A DNA stretch of 64,000 bases from Mya arenaria (Eukaryota > Mollusca > Bivalvia > Myida > Myidae): NCBI RefSeq assembly GCF_026914265.1, contig NC_069136.1, positions 24,652,201-24,716,200 of the forward strand, read 5' to 3'. Below the pieces are notes generated by a model that worked only from the letters and a program-made list of their open reading frames with translations, was not told the origin of the DNA and did no database searches. Positions 48,233 through 58,640 of the stretch are shown piece after piece (the first letter of the stretch is position 1; every line of letters starts with the position of its first letter). The translations under genes were made by a program, and so were the position numbers.

Positions 48233-51200
48233 ATTATTATTATTTGTGTAACATATTTTCATGAGTGTACATGCCACCATACAATCTAATAATTGTCTTA
48301 CTCTAAAAAGGTTTAAAGTGTAGACACTTAAGTAAAATGCTTTAAATCATTTTATATCTACATTTGAAATAGGTTTGACGTAATGCTTTATATTTTGGTA
48401 ACTTAAATAGATTGACAAAATGTTATATTTTAAAGGTTATAATGACACCAAACTACCAAACGCATTCAAATGCCAATGAATCATGTCCTACATTGAACGA
48501 GATAAGTTTACTACAGTGAGGAGTTTTTCAAGGACAAGTAATAATTGTGATTGTTTCTAATTAAAATGCCAATTTGCCATTATTTTGAATATATGAGGTT
48601 GAAACATTTATGTGTTAAAATTTTCCCAATTTGAAGTGCTTTAGAGTTCAAATTTCCCAAAATGAAAAGGTCAGGCAAATTTTCGTGCTTAGAAAGCCCT
48701 GCTGGAAGAGACAGCAGCTAGACACAGAACGAGTCTTATTTCTCCTTAGTTTTATTTTTATGTCTGAAAAATGTGAATGTCACAATGATAATACAGATAT
48801 CATTAATATTGACATCCATTACAGATGTGATACAGCAGAAAAGTTGAAGCAGAAATGTCCAGCCTTGGAACAAGATATCAGAGACCCATCACGATTTAAA
48901 GATTTCTACCAGTTCACTTTCAACTATGCCAAAAACCCAGGACAAAAAGGACTTGGTAGGACAAGTTTAAAAGTCATAACTTTTAGAATAAGTATACTAT
49001 AAGTAATAAGTATAAGGGGAGCAGGACTTTTCAACCCCAATATTTTTCAGATTTCTTTGTAAGTTTATGTCCTGGTAGTATGTCATGTAAACAGCATTGG
49101 TCTGTTTGTATATAGGTAATTTTTTGTATATTTAATATTTTTTAACAATGTACACAATAATTAATGCTAAATGTTGATGCCAGCAAGTGAAAATGTTTGT
49201 GCACAAGTAACGCACTTAAAGGGACTAGACACCAGATGATACCATTGCAAGAAAAAAAGAAAATTGTCAAAAACTTTCATAAAAAATTTGATATTGTTGT
49301 TTACAACGCATTGAATCTTATTTACTGATGTATCACATTGCTTGGGACACATGTATCTTTCGCAGTTTTTACGTATTTTACCAATTCGAAAAAATACTGG
49401 TATTGTCTACCACATAAATCCCAGTACATTTAATAAAAGCGTCTGTAAATGTATATGCATGAATCACGGGCCTTTCACATGCTAAATCTACACACTATAA
49501 ACTGTGAAACCTTTATTAGCTATTTTTAAACGGGTCAACTCAGCTGAGAGAGCGACAAAAATAGTTTTTTATCATGTAAAATGATGTATTATCAGCCTTA
49601 TACTTACTACCTCCTATTGATAATTCTGAATTTTTTGAGGAAATTTTGTATTTGCTGTTTCTTGGACCATCTGGTGTCTAGTCCCTTTAAAAAAAATGAA
49701 CAAAACCAATCTGAAGGTCAAGCTTGAAAAAAGTGTGGTAGGCCTGTCATGAACAGATCTGATGAATGGTTACAAGATGTATTTATTGATTCAAACTGTC
49801 TGACATCTGTGCTACACATCAGACTGTTCAAACAACAGTAAAAACAACTCTATTTACATAAAAACTTGAATCTTAATTTATCATCATATACCAAGCAATC
49901 ATGATTAATATTCATATACATTGACTGCAGTATACACATGAGTCAAGTGATTTACATTAATGAAATGAGTTGATTTGTGGTCTTTATTTGTCCTACATGT
50001 TGATATGTTTATTTTACTCTAAATTTCTAGTGTGTTTTACCACAAATATAAGTACACCGATATTAATAGTTACACTGTTAGTAGCTGGAGTTGTATACAA
50101 AATACACCCTCTGTGGTTTCATACCATGTGAAAGCAAAGTACATTTTAAAAGTCACAAACTTCCTTAAAAAATATAAAAACATATAAAATTATAAAGGTA
50201 TAAAATTACAAGGGGTGTATAGATTATATGCCACCTTCACATGATCGCTGTTGACCAATCTGATAGCGTCATTTATGTAGGTGAGATATTTAACAGTATG
50301 CCACTGTTAAAAAAATGTAATGTTCATTATATATGAACTGGTAAAAAAATAACAATGGTTTTCTCTTGTGTATTTCAGACCTGGATATGGCAATAGCATA
50401 CTGGAATATTGTTCTATCAGGGAGATTCAAATTTTTACCATTGTGGAGTCAATTTTTACAGGTATGTTAATAGATAGTGTTTTAGAATTTGTATTAATGC
50501 TGCTTATTACTAGATTAACACAAGCCCGTAAGTTGGCTTGTTGAAATTCAAAAGCCCAAGTTTGAAAAGTGTTTTACCATTGCAGCTGCAAGCTGCACTT
50601 ATTTCCACCACTGATTTTTAATAATTTTTTTTTGAATTTAACTGATGTTATTTATTTAATAAAATGTTTCAAGATCACTTACATCAATAATTGTACTAAA
50701 TAAACATTGAATGTATGCGGTCTCCCAGTGTCTAGATTTCATTTTAATTGTTCGAAAAGTGTTTTACCATTGCAGCTGCAAGCTGCACTTATTTCCACCA
50801 CTGATTTTTGTCATTGAAGTTTTTACCAAAGACCAAATTGAAGTCAAAATAGTATTCAGTGACGATGGACATTTTTGTATCCATGCTAAGTTGAGGAAAG
50901 ATAAGAAGCACAACTGACATGCATTTAAGTCAGAGTTATGGGCCTTGCTAAACAATGTGTGTGTTGTCTCATGGACATGAATCTTGGTGCACATGTTATA
51001 TCATGATTTGTTATTAATTAAAATACCCATCTGTCTACACCTCTGCTCTGGATAATTTTTTGTTAACAATCTCTAATCTGATAATGATCAATCCGATAAT
51101 AAGGAGATTCTAAGAATGATAGCTCATCGCATGAAAAGTACTGCTGAATTGTATTTCCCCCCCATTATTAAACATACCCGGTACACATGCACTGTACTAG

Positions 51201-53290
51201 TTTTTCCAGCGTTTCATGTTATCTTTTATCTTTGCCACACTGTAGCAAGTTGCATCAATCTAGCTAAAGAAATGCTTCTTTATGCTTATTTGTGCCTCTT
51301 GATAAGCTTAAGCCGTACTAAATTGACTCCATGTTAACAGTTTTGCTACAGGTTCCAATTTCAAAATGTTTCAACAAGGAATGGTATAACAAACAAATGT
51401 CTGGAAAAAACAAACTAGCATATAATAGCAGTTAAACCTGTTTGAGGAAAGTGTATACGGTATTTACAGCAGGCGATCACAAAAGCGATTTGGCAATGCA
51501 AAACCTTGATCCTTTTTATCAGATCTTGATCTTAGTATCCTGCTGTGCTGTTCTTGAAATTTTATTATAGAAATGGACCCTTAAAATGGCCCTGAGCCTA
51601 TAAACAAATACACAGGAAATTGGCCCCTTCTGTGACATCAGTGCAATTAGCAGGAGATGCACAGCAGGGGATTATCATGCCAAACATTCCTTAAACTAGG
51701 CCTTAAAGACAACACTTGCAGGTTCATAAACCAAGGGTTTCTATTGTTTATGGTTTAGTCTCTGTTAAATATAAAAGCATCAGAATACAGTTTCCTTTGC
51801 AATATTTTGAAATTCTATAATCTATAGTTTTTTTGGTTTCGAAGACCCAAAACCTACACCTGTACCAGCAAAGATGACACTAAACATACCCGGTAGAATC
51901 AATTTGGTATGGCCTATGAAAAGCAGGCAATTGTTTATGGTGGCCTGTGGTGTTCTTGTATAATTTGTGCTGTTTGTTTTGCAGGAGCATCATAAGAGGT
52001 CAATACCTAAAGACACATGGAACCTCCTCCTAGACTTCTGTAACATGATCAATGAAGATATGAGCAATTATGATGAAGAAGGTAATAGTTTCATAGCTTA
52101 CAGTATTCAAGGTGAATTGTGTTTAATATGTTATCCTGCTGGGGGTTATATCCATAAATATCTTGTCATGAAGTGAAATTATCTTTAATAGTGTCATGTG
52201 TTTTATATTTTGCTTGGGAAAAGTGAAATTTTACCATTATTAAAATTTAAAACGAAGACAAGGGATGGAAGAGAATATCTTTTTACTAGCTTTGCCATCA
52301 TTTAAGATTTAAAGGGACCAGGTACGAGATGGTCCACAAATCAGTAAATACACTATTTCCTTCAAGGTATTTCTTGCCTAGACTTATCAATACAAGCTAA
52401 TAGGAGGCCAATAATACATCATTTTACATGATTAAAATAATAAGCCCAAACAATCATGTTGCTATCTCATCTGTTTATCCTGTTTAAAAATAGCGCAAAA
52501 TAGCTTCTTATTTTTAAACACAATGGGATTTACGTGGTAAACCCTAGTAAATTGGAAAAATGCGCAAAAACTGCGAAAGATGCTTGTGTCGTAAAGATGT
52601 GATACATCAGTAAGTAAGATTTAATGCAGCGTACATAACAATGTCAATTTCTTGCAAGTTTTTGACAATTTGTTTTGTATCATCTGGTGTCTAGTCCCTT
52701 TAATGCAACTGGGCCCAGGTTAGCTGAATCCCTTCTCATGAAGGTGTTACATGTTAAATACACAACAGTGCAGGTGAGTTTTGTTGATTGACACAAAACA
52801 GAGTTAGTAGGTTTTCTCACGGCTTTCAGGTTTTCCAATACAAATAAGACATACATTTCAAATTGCAAAACTTGGGATATTATGAGGCTAGTGTTGTTAT
52901 ATGCCTGCTATATAATATTATGTTTGAATTTAACTGATGTTATTTATTTAATAAAATGTTTGAAGATCACTTACATCAATAATTGTACTAAATAAACATT
53001 GAATGTATGCAGTCTCTCAGTGTCTACATGTTAGATTTCATTTTAATTGTTTTTTTTACTAATTCAACAGGTTTGGGACAAGGATGGTAAAAAATTGTGA
53101 AGTGCACATTGATATACTTTTTTTCCTGTAGCAAGTGAAGCAATTATTCTCTGTGTTGTAAAGTAAGATTCATAAGATACTGTTGAATAATGTACATTTT
53201 ATACGGTTTGCAGGAGCGTGGCCGGTGTTGATTGATGAGTTTGTGGAGTACGCGAGACCTCAGGTTCAGGCCAAGTCTACGACAGTATAA
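45722..53290 (+). CDS. DCUN1D1: DCN1-like protein 1/2, cullin neddylation co-E3 (seven coding exons)
   Basis: Promotes transfer of NEDD8 from UBE2M to cullins, activating cullin-RING ubiquitin ligases. Exons: 45722-45724 (ATG only), 45824-46037, 47839-48007, 48825-48955, 50379-50461, 51985-52081, 53214-53290. All introns are GT/AG and every phase matches, giving 257 residues (human DCUN1D1 has 259). UBA domain at about 8-45, from [18 protein letters not shown]1/PONY domain at about 60-248, with [24 protein letters not shown] and [18 protein letters not shown]. The cullin-binding Asp-Ala-Asp patch is intact (Asp210, Ala234, Asp240; human 211, 235, 241). The C terminus KSTTV equals that of human DCUN1D1, while MHKLKSS matches DCUN1D2. 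This fits a single invertebrate gene ancestral to both vertebrate paralogues. Several introns carry transposons. A 7-codon upstream frame starts at 45706 and overlaps the ATG. Confidence 0.97.
45824..46037 (+). CDS. DCUN1D1: DCUN1D1 exon 2 (UBA domain)
   Basis: 214 bases, residues 2-72. Preferred acceptor is CATTCCAG at 45816-45823, because the product then starts MHKLKSS as in vertebrate DCUN1D2. A second acceptor TTTTTCAG at 45774-45781 is 42 bases upstream, in frame and without a stop, and would add 14 residues. Confidence 0.92.
46297..46482. mobile_element. Truncated family G MITE in DCUN1D1 intron 2
   Basis: Matches the right-central part of family G copy 1 (TTTGTCTTCGCG, GCGGGGATTTTACCAGCAGT, GACCGAAAGTCAAAGTCCCC) but both termini are missing. 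Its right edge runs directly into the 45-bp minisatellite. Confidence 0.7.
46477..46910. repeat. Minisatellite, 45-bp unit, about 9.5 copies, in DCUN1D1 intron 2
   Basis: Units of ATTCCATTTTGTTGTAGCTC followed by GATTGGGAAAGGTGCACAGA repeat every 45 bases, with two 48-base variants (GTAATAGCTC). Multiples of three keep frames open on both strands; these are not genes. Two relatives of the unit, GGCACCTTTCCCAGTTGAGC and TAATTGGAAAAGGTGCCAGA, occur singly at about 46095 and 46203. Confidence 0.93.
47839..48007 (+). CDS. DCUN1D1: DCUN1D1 exon 3
   Basis: 169 bases; acceptor TCTTTCAG, donor GG|GTAATT. Encodes the start of the PONY domain, [12 protein letters not shown] through [18 protein letters not shown]. 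Confidence 0.95.
48198..48243. repeat. (ATT)n microsatellite in DCUN1D1 intron 3
   Basis: About fifteen TTA/ATT units with one TAATTA interruption. Confidence 0.9.
48825..48955 (+). CDS. DCUN1D1: DCUN1D1 exon 4
   Basis: 131 bases; acceptor CATTACAG, donor G|GTAGGA. Encodes [16 protein letters not shown] and [20 protein letters not shown]. Confidence 0.95.
49216..49690. mobile_element. TTAA-flanked MITE, family B copy 1 (DCUN1D1 intron 4)
   Basis: TTAA then AGGGACTAGACACCAGATG at the left; CATCTGGTGTCTAGTCCCT then TTAA at the right: perfect 19-base inverted termini. 475 bp, non-coding. Confidence 0.85.
50379..50461 (+). CDS. DCUN1D1: DCUN1D1 exon 5
   Basis: 83 bases; acceptor TATTTCAG, donor CAG|GTATGT. 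Encodes [19 protein letters not shown] and the LWSQFLQ segment. Confidence 0.95.
50514..50613. mobile_element. Family H fragment in DCUN1D1 intron 5
   Basis: ATTAACACAAGCCCGTAAGT at the left and CACTTATTTCCACCACTG at the right recall family H ends; the middle is short and diverged. Its last 50 bases (GTTTTACCATTGCAGCTGCA onwards) recur at 50761-50810. Confidence 0.5.
50631..50752 (+). repeat. Direct repeat, left copy (DCUN1D1 intron 5)
   Basis: 122 bases starting TTTGAATTTAACTGATG. It matches 52923-53051 with three substitutions and one 7-base gap by my alignment. It lies upstream of exon 6. Confidence 0.85.
51985..52081 (+). CDS. DCUN1D1: DCUN1D1 exon 6
   Basis: 97 bases; acceptor TTTTGCAG, donor G|GTAATA. 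Encodes [18 protein letters not shown] and [13 protein letters not shown], including Asp210 of the cullin-binding patch. Confidence 0.96.
52309..52703. mobile_element. TTAA-flanked MITE, family B copy 2 (DCUN1D1 intron 6)
   Basis: TTAA then AGGGACCAGGTACGAGATGG on the left (diverged); CATCTGGTGTCTAGTCCCT then TTAA on the right. The inner sequence matches copy 1 in inverted orientation (CAAAAACTGCGAAAGATGC against GTATCTTTCGCAGTTTTTAC). Confidence 0.8.
52923..53051 (+). repeat. Direct repeat, right copy (DCUN1D1 intron 6)
   Basis: 129 bases; same orientation as 50631-50752, with ACATGTT extra near its 3' end. Together the copies bracket exon 6 at a distance of 2.3 kb. Confidence 0.85.
53214..53290 (+). 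CDS. DCUN1D1: DCUN1D1 exon 7 (C terminus)
   Basis: 77 bases; acceptor GTTTGCAG, stop TAA at 53288-53290. Encodes [20 protein letters not shown] then KSTTV, with Ala234 and Asp240 of the cullin-binding patch. Confidence 0.96.
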
Positions 53291-53844
53291 CGCTGGACCG
53301 CCTTGTATATAGTGTACCATACATTAGCCCAGGTGTGACTGCGTGACTGCCTCTTGATAACCCCCTCTCCCCCGGAGTAAACGACCGCTGCCATTCCTGC
53401 CATGTGATGTCACTGCCTTCATGAAAGACTGGCTGTTAAGATACACACATGTCTCATGATAGTGTAGATAGATTATCTCTAGAGGGCTTAATGTTTGCAA
53501 CCTTTAGCTGGTCTGTTTTTTCGAGGATAAAAGTTGGAAATATTATCATAGCCTTGGTGTCGTTGTCTTTGGCATCGTAATTCAAGATATTCAAATTAAA
53601 TTTGGTACACATGTTACAAGATACTCTGGTTTAAATTATAGTAGAGTAATGCTCCTTGCTCCATCAAAAATACATACAAGCATTGACGTTCGCTTAACAA
53701 TTGATCAGTACATCTATCAAGTGGCTAATTAAAAACCTGGCAAAATATCAATTTACTGATGTTTGCTGATGATCAAATAATGGTGTTACAAATTTTGAAC
53801 CTTATGAACTTGGCCAACACCAGAAGCGATGGGACCTTATATAA

Positions 53845-54216
53845 TTATAACAGGGCTTCCGTTAAAGGAAGTTTGGAAGTATATTACTCCCTAGAAATAG
53901 GTTTAAACTTCCAAACTTAATTCCTTGGAAGTACAAAAACTTCCATAATTTTGAAGAAAACTTCCAAAGTCAAAAGCTTGGAAGTTCAAAATATCAAAAC
54001 CTGGTGTCAATATTACTTTTATGCTCACAATTTCAATCAGTCTTGAAGTAAAATGAATTATTTGATTTTTAACATCTGTCATCCTATTTTAAAAATACTG
54101 GAAAAAGTGTATTCGGGGAGACTTAAACTTCCACATTTCAGTGAAAAACTTCCAATATTGATGGACAGGAAGTTCATACTTCCAGTTTCAAATTCTTAAT
54201 GGAAGCCCCGTTATAA
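53845..54216. mobile_element. Inverted-repeat MITE in the probable DCUN1D1 3' UTR
   Basis: Starts TTATAACAGGGCTTCCGTTA and ends with the inverse, TTAATGGAAGCCCCGTTATAA. The body repeats GGAAGT/ACTTCC words at least ten times in both orientations. It lies between the DCUN1D1 stop codon and the first good AATAAA at 54941, so it would be transcribed if that signal is used. Confidence 0.7.
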
Positions 54217-54940
54217 GATGCAGTTTTTCTCTGGAAATCTTCTGAATGCTACAAACTATACACATTTGAAACAATGCATTTTTGTTTGAAACCAAGCCAA
54301 TACTGGAAGGATACATTACCACTGTCCAATTTGTATGTATATGTATAAAGTTTATTATATATAAACTTCACACAAACATGAAAATGAAATTAAAAACCTT
54401 TGATTTATATCTTAACATTTCAGCATTATGCCTTCATCTGTAGATAAATAAACAGTCTTAGATAGGTAGAAACATCAACGTTATAAATTGTTCAATGACG
54501 GCAAGTCGTTTAGCAGCAAAACCAATGATGTTGGTTTTTATTTTTTATAAGATTTAAAGATAGCTTTACACAAAGAGGATAATTATTTTCTTTTGAAATA
54601 CATGCAGCTGAAACTTCTTGCAAAGTTGTTCTATATATCTATTTTTGTGCATTTAGGGCTACTTTGAGATTTAATTGATTATGTTTTGATTAAATACATG
54701 TAAAAGCTCAAAACTTATCTGATATTTTTTTATCTTAAGTTGAACCAACATTAAATAGTATGATGAGGATTTATTTGTTTGATTTTTAGTGCTTATTTTG
54801 ATGATTTTTAGTGCTTATTTTGATCAGATTCTTCTGTTAGTTGTTTATCGCTGGTAAAATTGAAAATTATATTATATTTTTTCTTTGATAGAATCAGTTT
54901 ATGTAATTGTGTTGTAACCTTACTTGACAAAACTTCTTTC

Positions 54941-54946
54941 AATAAA
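54941..54946 (+). promoter_or_regulatory. DCUN1D1: Candidate poly(A) signal of DCUN1D1
   Basis: AATAAA 1.65 kb after the stop; others lie at 54447-54452 and 55813-55818. The choice is uncertain. Vertebrate DCUN1D1 also has long 3' UTRs. Confidence 0.35.
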
Positions 54947-54949
54947 AAT

Positions 54950-56849
54950 TGATCTATAAGTCCTGCCATCATAACATAAAATCTGACTTCAGTTGATAAA
55001 ATGATATATTAAGTGATTATGGGAAGGCGTTTTTTTCAAGAAAGAAAAGGTTCATGTATCCAGTAGTCTTTTTCCCCATATCAGTTTAAAATAACAACAT
55101 TTATTGGGATTATGTTTCATCACGTCTTTGTTAACAATTAAAACCCAGTCATGTTTTTACACTTGATGGTCTCAACATTTAATTCAGGAATGGAACTAAC
55201 CACATAAAATACTTAGATGGCAGCAAAGGTTGTATAGTAAATATGATGTAAGCATATATTATTCCTAAAATCACGATAAAGATCTTTTGACTTCAGACTA
55301 TTGTGGAGTTGTAAAGATTTTTGCTCCAACTTTTGCATCAAAAACAGTAGAATTCTGTCTTTTTTTAAACTTCGAAATGAATATAAATGACTGAATTCCA
55401 AAAGGGTTCAAAGCCCCTTAACCCTGCTATAGGCATGAATCCCTCATACTGAAATTCAGGACTCACTGCAACCCTGTTTAAAAGAATAACATATTTGATA
55501 TTGATGCCAAAACAGACAACTTCAAAAGTGAACTGGAAGACCTATTTCTGCTAGTCTTAGTTCATGCCTGGCGTGTTTTATATATTACCAATTGATGATT
55601 CCAAGTAAATAGTTTTGTTTTCAATAAGAAGGTGCAGTGACATGGGAGTTTTATTTTTGAAAGTGCATATATTAGCTTGTGGCTGCAATGTGAATGGTGG
55701 TAGTAACTTGATATACATGTATGTTGTGCTCCAATGAAATATATTATTTGAAATTATATTTGTCAGCCTGGAATTTTAAAATTTGTTAAGCTGCATTTTT
55801 TTCATAAAATGTAATAAACTGTGTTAAAAATTTGTTGTTTTTATTTCTTTTTTATAAGCCTTTTAATTACTCGCATCAAATTGTTTTCATAATAAGTAAA
55901 TTTCCTATTAAATGTCACCCACCTTTTGTTATTTGACATAATTGTCCACTTAATTTATAATTCGTCATATTGCAATTTCACTTTTTCATTAATTCTTTCT
56001 CAGTCTTAATGATTTATAATGTTATAATCAAAGCTAAACAACTCATTTTACATCATAGAACTCGTGATGAATACCACTTCACACCTCGCGAATTTGATTG
56101 TCACTTCGGCCGAGGTGGTTGCTTGGTTACTGCCACGTGCTTTCGAGTTTGTAATTTATCAGCAGGTTTCATGTTAAATGACGCTTTGATTATTTGATAG
56201 TCAATTGTAATTTTATTTCATTACATTGTTTGATTTGATGCAATACCTACAATTTCTACGGTGTTTTGTAATGAAGGATATAATTGCGGAAAAGATAAGA
56301 ATACAAAAAGACGATCTGATTTTCTTTATTTACATGCGTGTGCTTTTTTTATTTATCAATAAACTAACCATGTTTACATATCGTATGAAAAATAAAATAC
56401 ACTACACAAAATAAAACGTGAATAAATAATACTAAATAGGAAATAAATCATTTATATATTTGATAATTTAATTAAACACTGCACACACACTACTTTCAAG
56501 TCCGAAATGTTGGAATACTTCACAACAGTTTTCATTCGATGTCGCACTTAATGGAACGCATGTTCTACATACGATTGGTCATTAATAGCTTTGATTGCAC
56601 GACCCTTATCTTGTGATTGGACGATCAATTCCTATGGATTAATGATCAATCTGTTTAATATCAACTAGTGCCAATTAGTGTCGATTAAGCACATCTGAGA
56701 TCATAAAACAACATGTTATGTAAACAAGGTCATAGAACTTCACAGGGTGCTGATACTCGGATATTCGCTTCCATCCCAACTTTTAATAGAACAAGAGGTA
56801 CTAAAGTTTCATCCGTGGCTGGTTGAGTCCAGTATGTTGCCCGAACAAT
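54950..56849. other. Intergenic; possible regulatory block at 56470-56720
   Basis: No gene seen. The block at 56470-56720 is repeat-free by eye and rich in homeodomain-type words (CATTAATAGC, GGATTAATGATCAATC, GTGCCAATTAGTGTCGATTA). Conservation untested. Confidence 0.25.
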
Positions 56850-57490
56850 TACATTAGAAGCATTTGTCCGATCATCACCAAATTTGACCAGATTGTGTAT
56901 TGGCATAACAACTGGAACAAATTTCCATAACCTGCCATATTGCTTGAATCAGTGTTGCCACCCTTTACCTTAAATTGGGATCTTGTCTGATCAATTACAG
57001 TTCTTTTGTCCAATCATCACCAAATTTGGTCAGAATGTGTATGTAAAAAAAGTTTGATAACTAGCCATATCGCTTCGTCACTCAAGAGCTATTGCTCTTT
57101 CATTAAAGAAATTACCTTAAATTGGTTTTGTCTGTCAGACCAATAAATTAAGAATTCTTTGTCCAATCATCACCAAATTAGTGTATGGGCATAATATCTC
57201 AGAAAATTTGTTAACCAGCTATATTGCTTGAGGCACTCAAGAGTTTTGGCTCTTAATGATAGAAATGACCAGTCAGACCAATAAATTAAGAATTCTTTGT
57301 CCAATCATCACCAAATAAGTGTATGGGCATAATATCTCAGAAAATTTGTTAACCAGCTATATTGCTTGAGGCACTCACGAGTTTTGGCTCTTAATGATAG
57401 AAATGACCTAAAATCGGTCTTGTCAGATCAATTACTTTAGAGATCTTTGTCCAATAACCAGCCATGTCGTCTCAGTCACTCCAGAGTTAT
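56850..57490. repeat. Dispersed repeat with diverged tandem units of about 138 bp
   Basis: TGTCC(A/G)ATCATCACCAAAT recurs at about 56866, 57006, 57159 and 57297. The last two units (57136-57273 and 57274-57411) are a near-exact 138-bp duplication, so at least one duplication step is recent. Confidence 0.75.
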
Positions 57491-57739
57491 GACCCGTGAA
57501 TTGGCAAAAACTGTATAGTCTCCTCTCAAGAAATTTGGCTTGACGTATAGCCACTTATCAACACATTGAATGATTGATTTATAAACATACACAAGGGTAA
57601 CACTAAATGCTTAATTCATATACAAGACCTTTGTTAGCGAAACGGCATCAATGTCAAGACCGCCTTTGATTAGAAATGATGAAACGATTCTGTAAAAGGT
57701 TGGTTTATACTAATTTATTTAAGCTCGCTTGTGACGAAA

Positions 57740-57892
57740 GTTGATAAGATCACTCTTGAGTCTATTTCCTGGGCAGAAACCCGTACTGTGTCCTTTTTGA
57801 AAAGCCATGAGAAAGTACCCCTGGTGGGGATCGAACCTACAACCTCTTGGGTGAGAGCACCTACACCTATACCACTAGAGCACTCTCGCCCC
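57740..57892 (-). repeat. tRNA-headed SINE (different family)
   Basis: On the minus strand the head has an A-box-like CTCTAGTGGTATAGGTGTAG and a B-box AGGTTCGATCC, then a body with CTTTTTCAAAAAGGACACAG-type sequence and GGGTTTCTGCCCAGGAAAT. The acceptor stem does not pair, so it is not a working tRNA gene. Its body is unlike the SINEs at 6.2 and 7.3 kb. Confidence 0.65.
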
Positions 57893-57959
57893 ATCTGTAC
57901 CTGTAAATAGTTGTTAAATAGTGTTTTTATGAGAATGGAGCTTTATTGCTGTATTGGCT

Positions 57960-58640
57960 TCAGGCCACATGCAAGTAATAACAATGATGAACATTTAGGC
58001 CAAGTTATTGTAAAATTCCCTTATACATTCCTGGACAAGCCAAAATACAAGAAATTTTGATCAATGACCCTTTCATGTGACCTTGAACATTGACCTTACA
58101 CTGATATGGGTTTTGTTTCTGACATGCAAGCTTCACATGGTTAACATTGGTACCAAGATATTTTAAAACTCCAAGGCCAAGTTATAGTCTGGACAAGCCA
58201 AAATACAAGGAATTTTTACAAATGACCCTTTTGTGTAACACTCAACTTAGACCAACTAATATAGGTCTTGCGTGTGCCACAACAGAGGCAATATTCATTA
58301 AGCTTCTATTTTCTTAGAGAAAAGCAGTTTCTTTGTCCCAAGTTCTTTTAAAATTCCCCAACGCCAGGTAACAGCTTAGCTAGAACAGCCAATAACCAAG
58401 GAATTTTGACCGATAACCCCTAAGTGTGACCTTTGTCCTACATTAGTCTTGCAGGTCTTGTTATGGATAACACAGGGAACAAGTTATTAACCACAACCCC
58501 GCACCCCACACCAAGTTATTGCCGGGATAAGCAAGATTACAAGAAAGGAATTTTGACCCAAAATGGTAATTACCTTAAAATGTGAGTGATCTACAGTTGT
58601 GGGTCTTGTACGCAACACACCGTCTTGTCATGTTGAACGT
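57960..58640. repeat. Dispersed bivalve-type repeat relic, diverged tandem units
   Basis: The phrases CCAAGTTAT(T/A)G, GACAAGCCAAAATACAAG and AATTTT(G/A)(A/C)(C/T)(C/A)(A/G)ATGACCC recur about every 170 bases, with TGTGACCTTG/TTGACCTTACA words. No open frame. Confidence 0.55.

Noticed and set aside
57820-57892. Functional tRNA gene on the minus strand
   Set aside because: A- and B-box words are present, but the acceptor stem does not pair and a SINE body follows.
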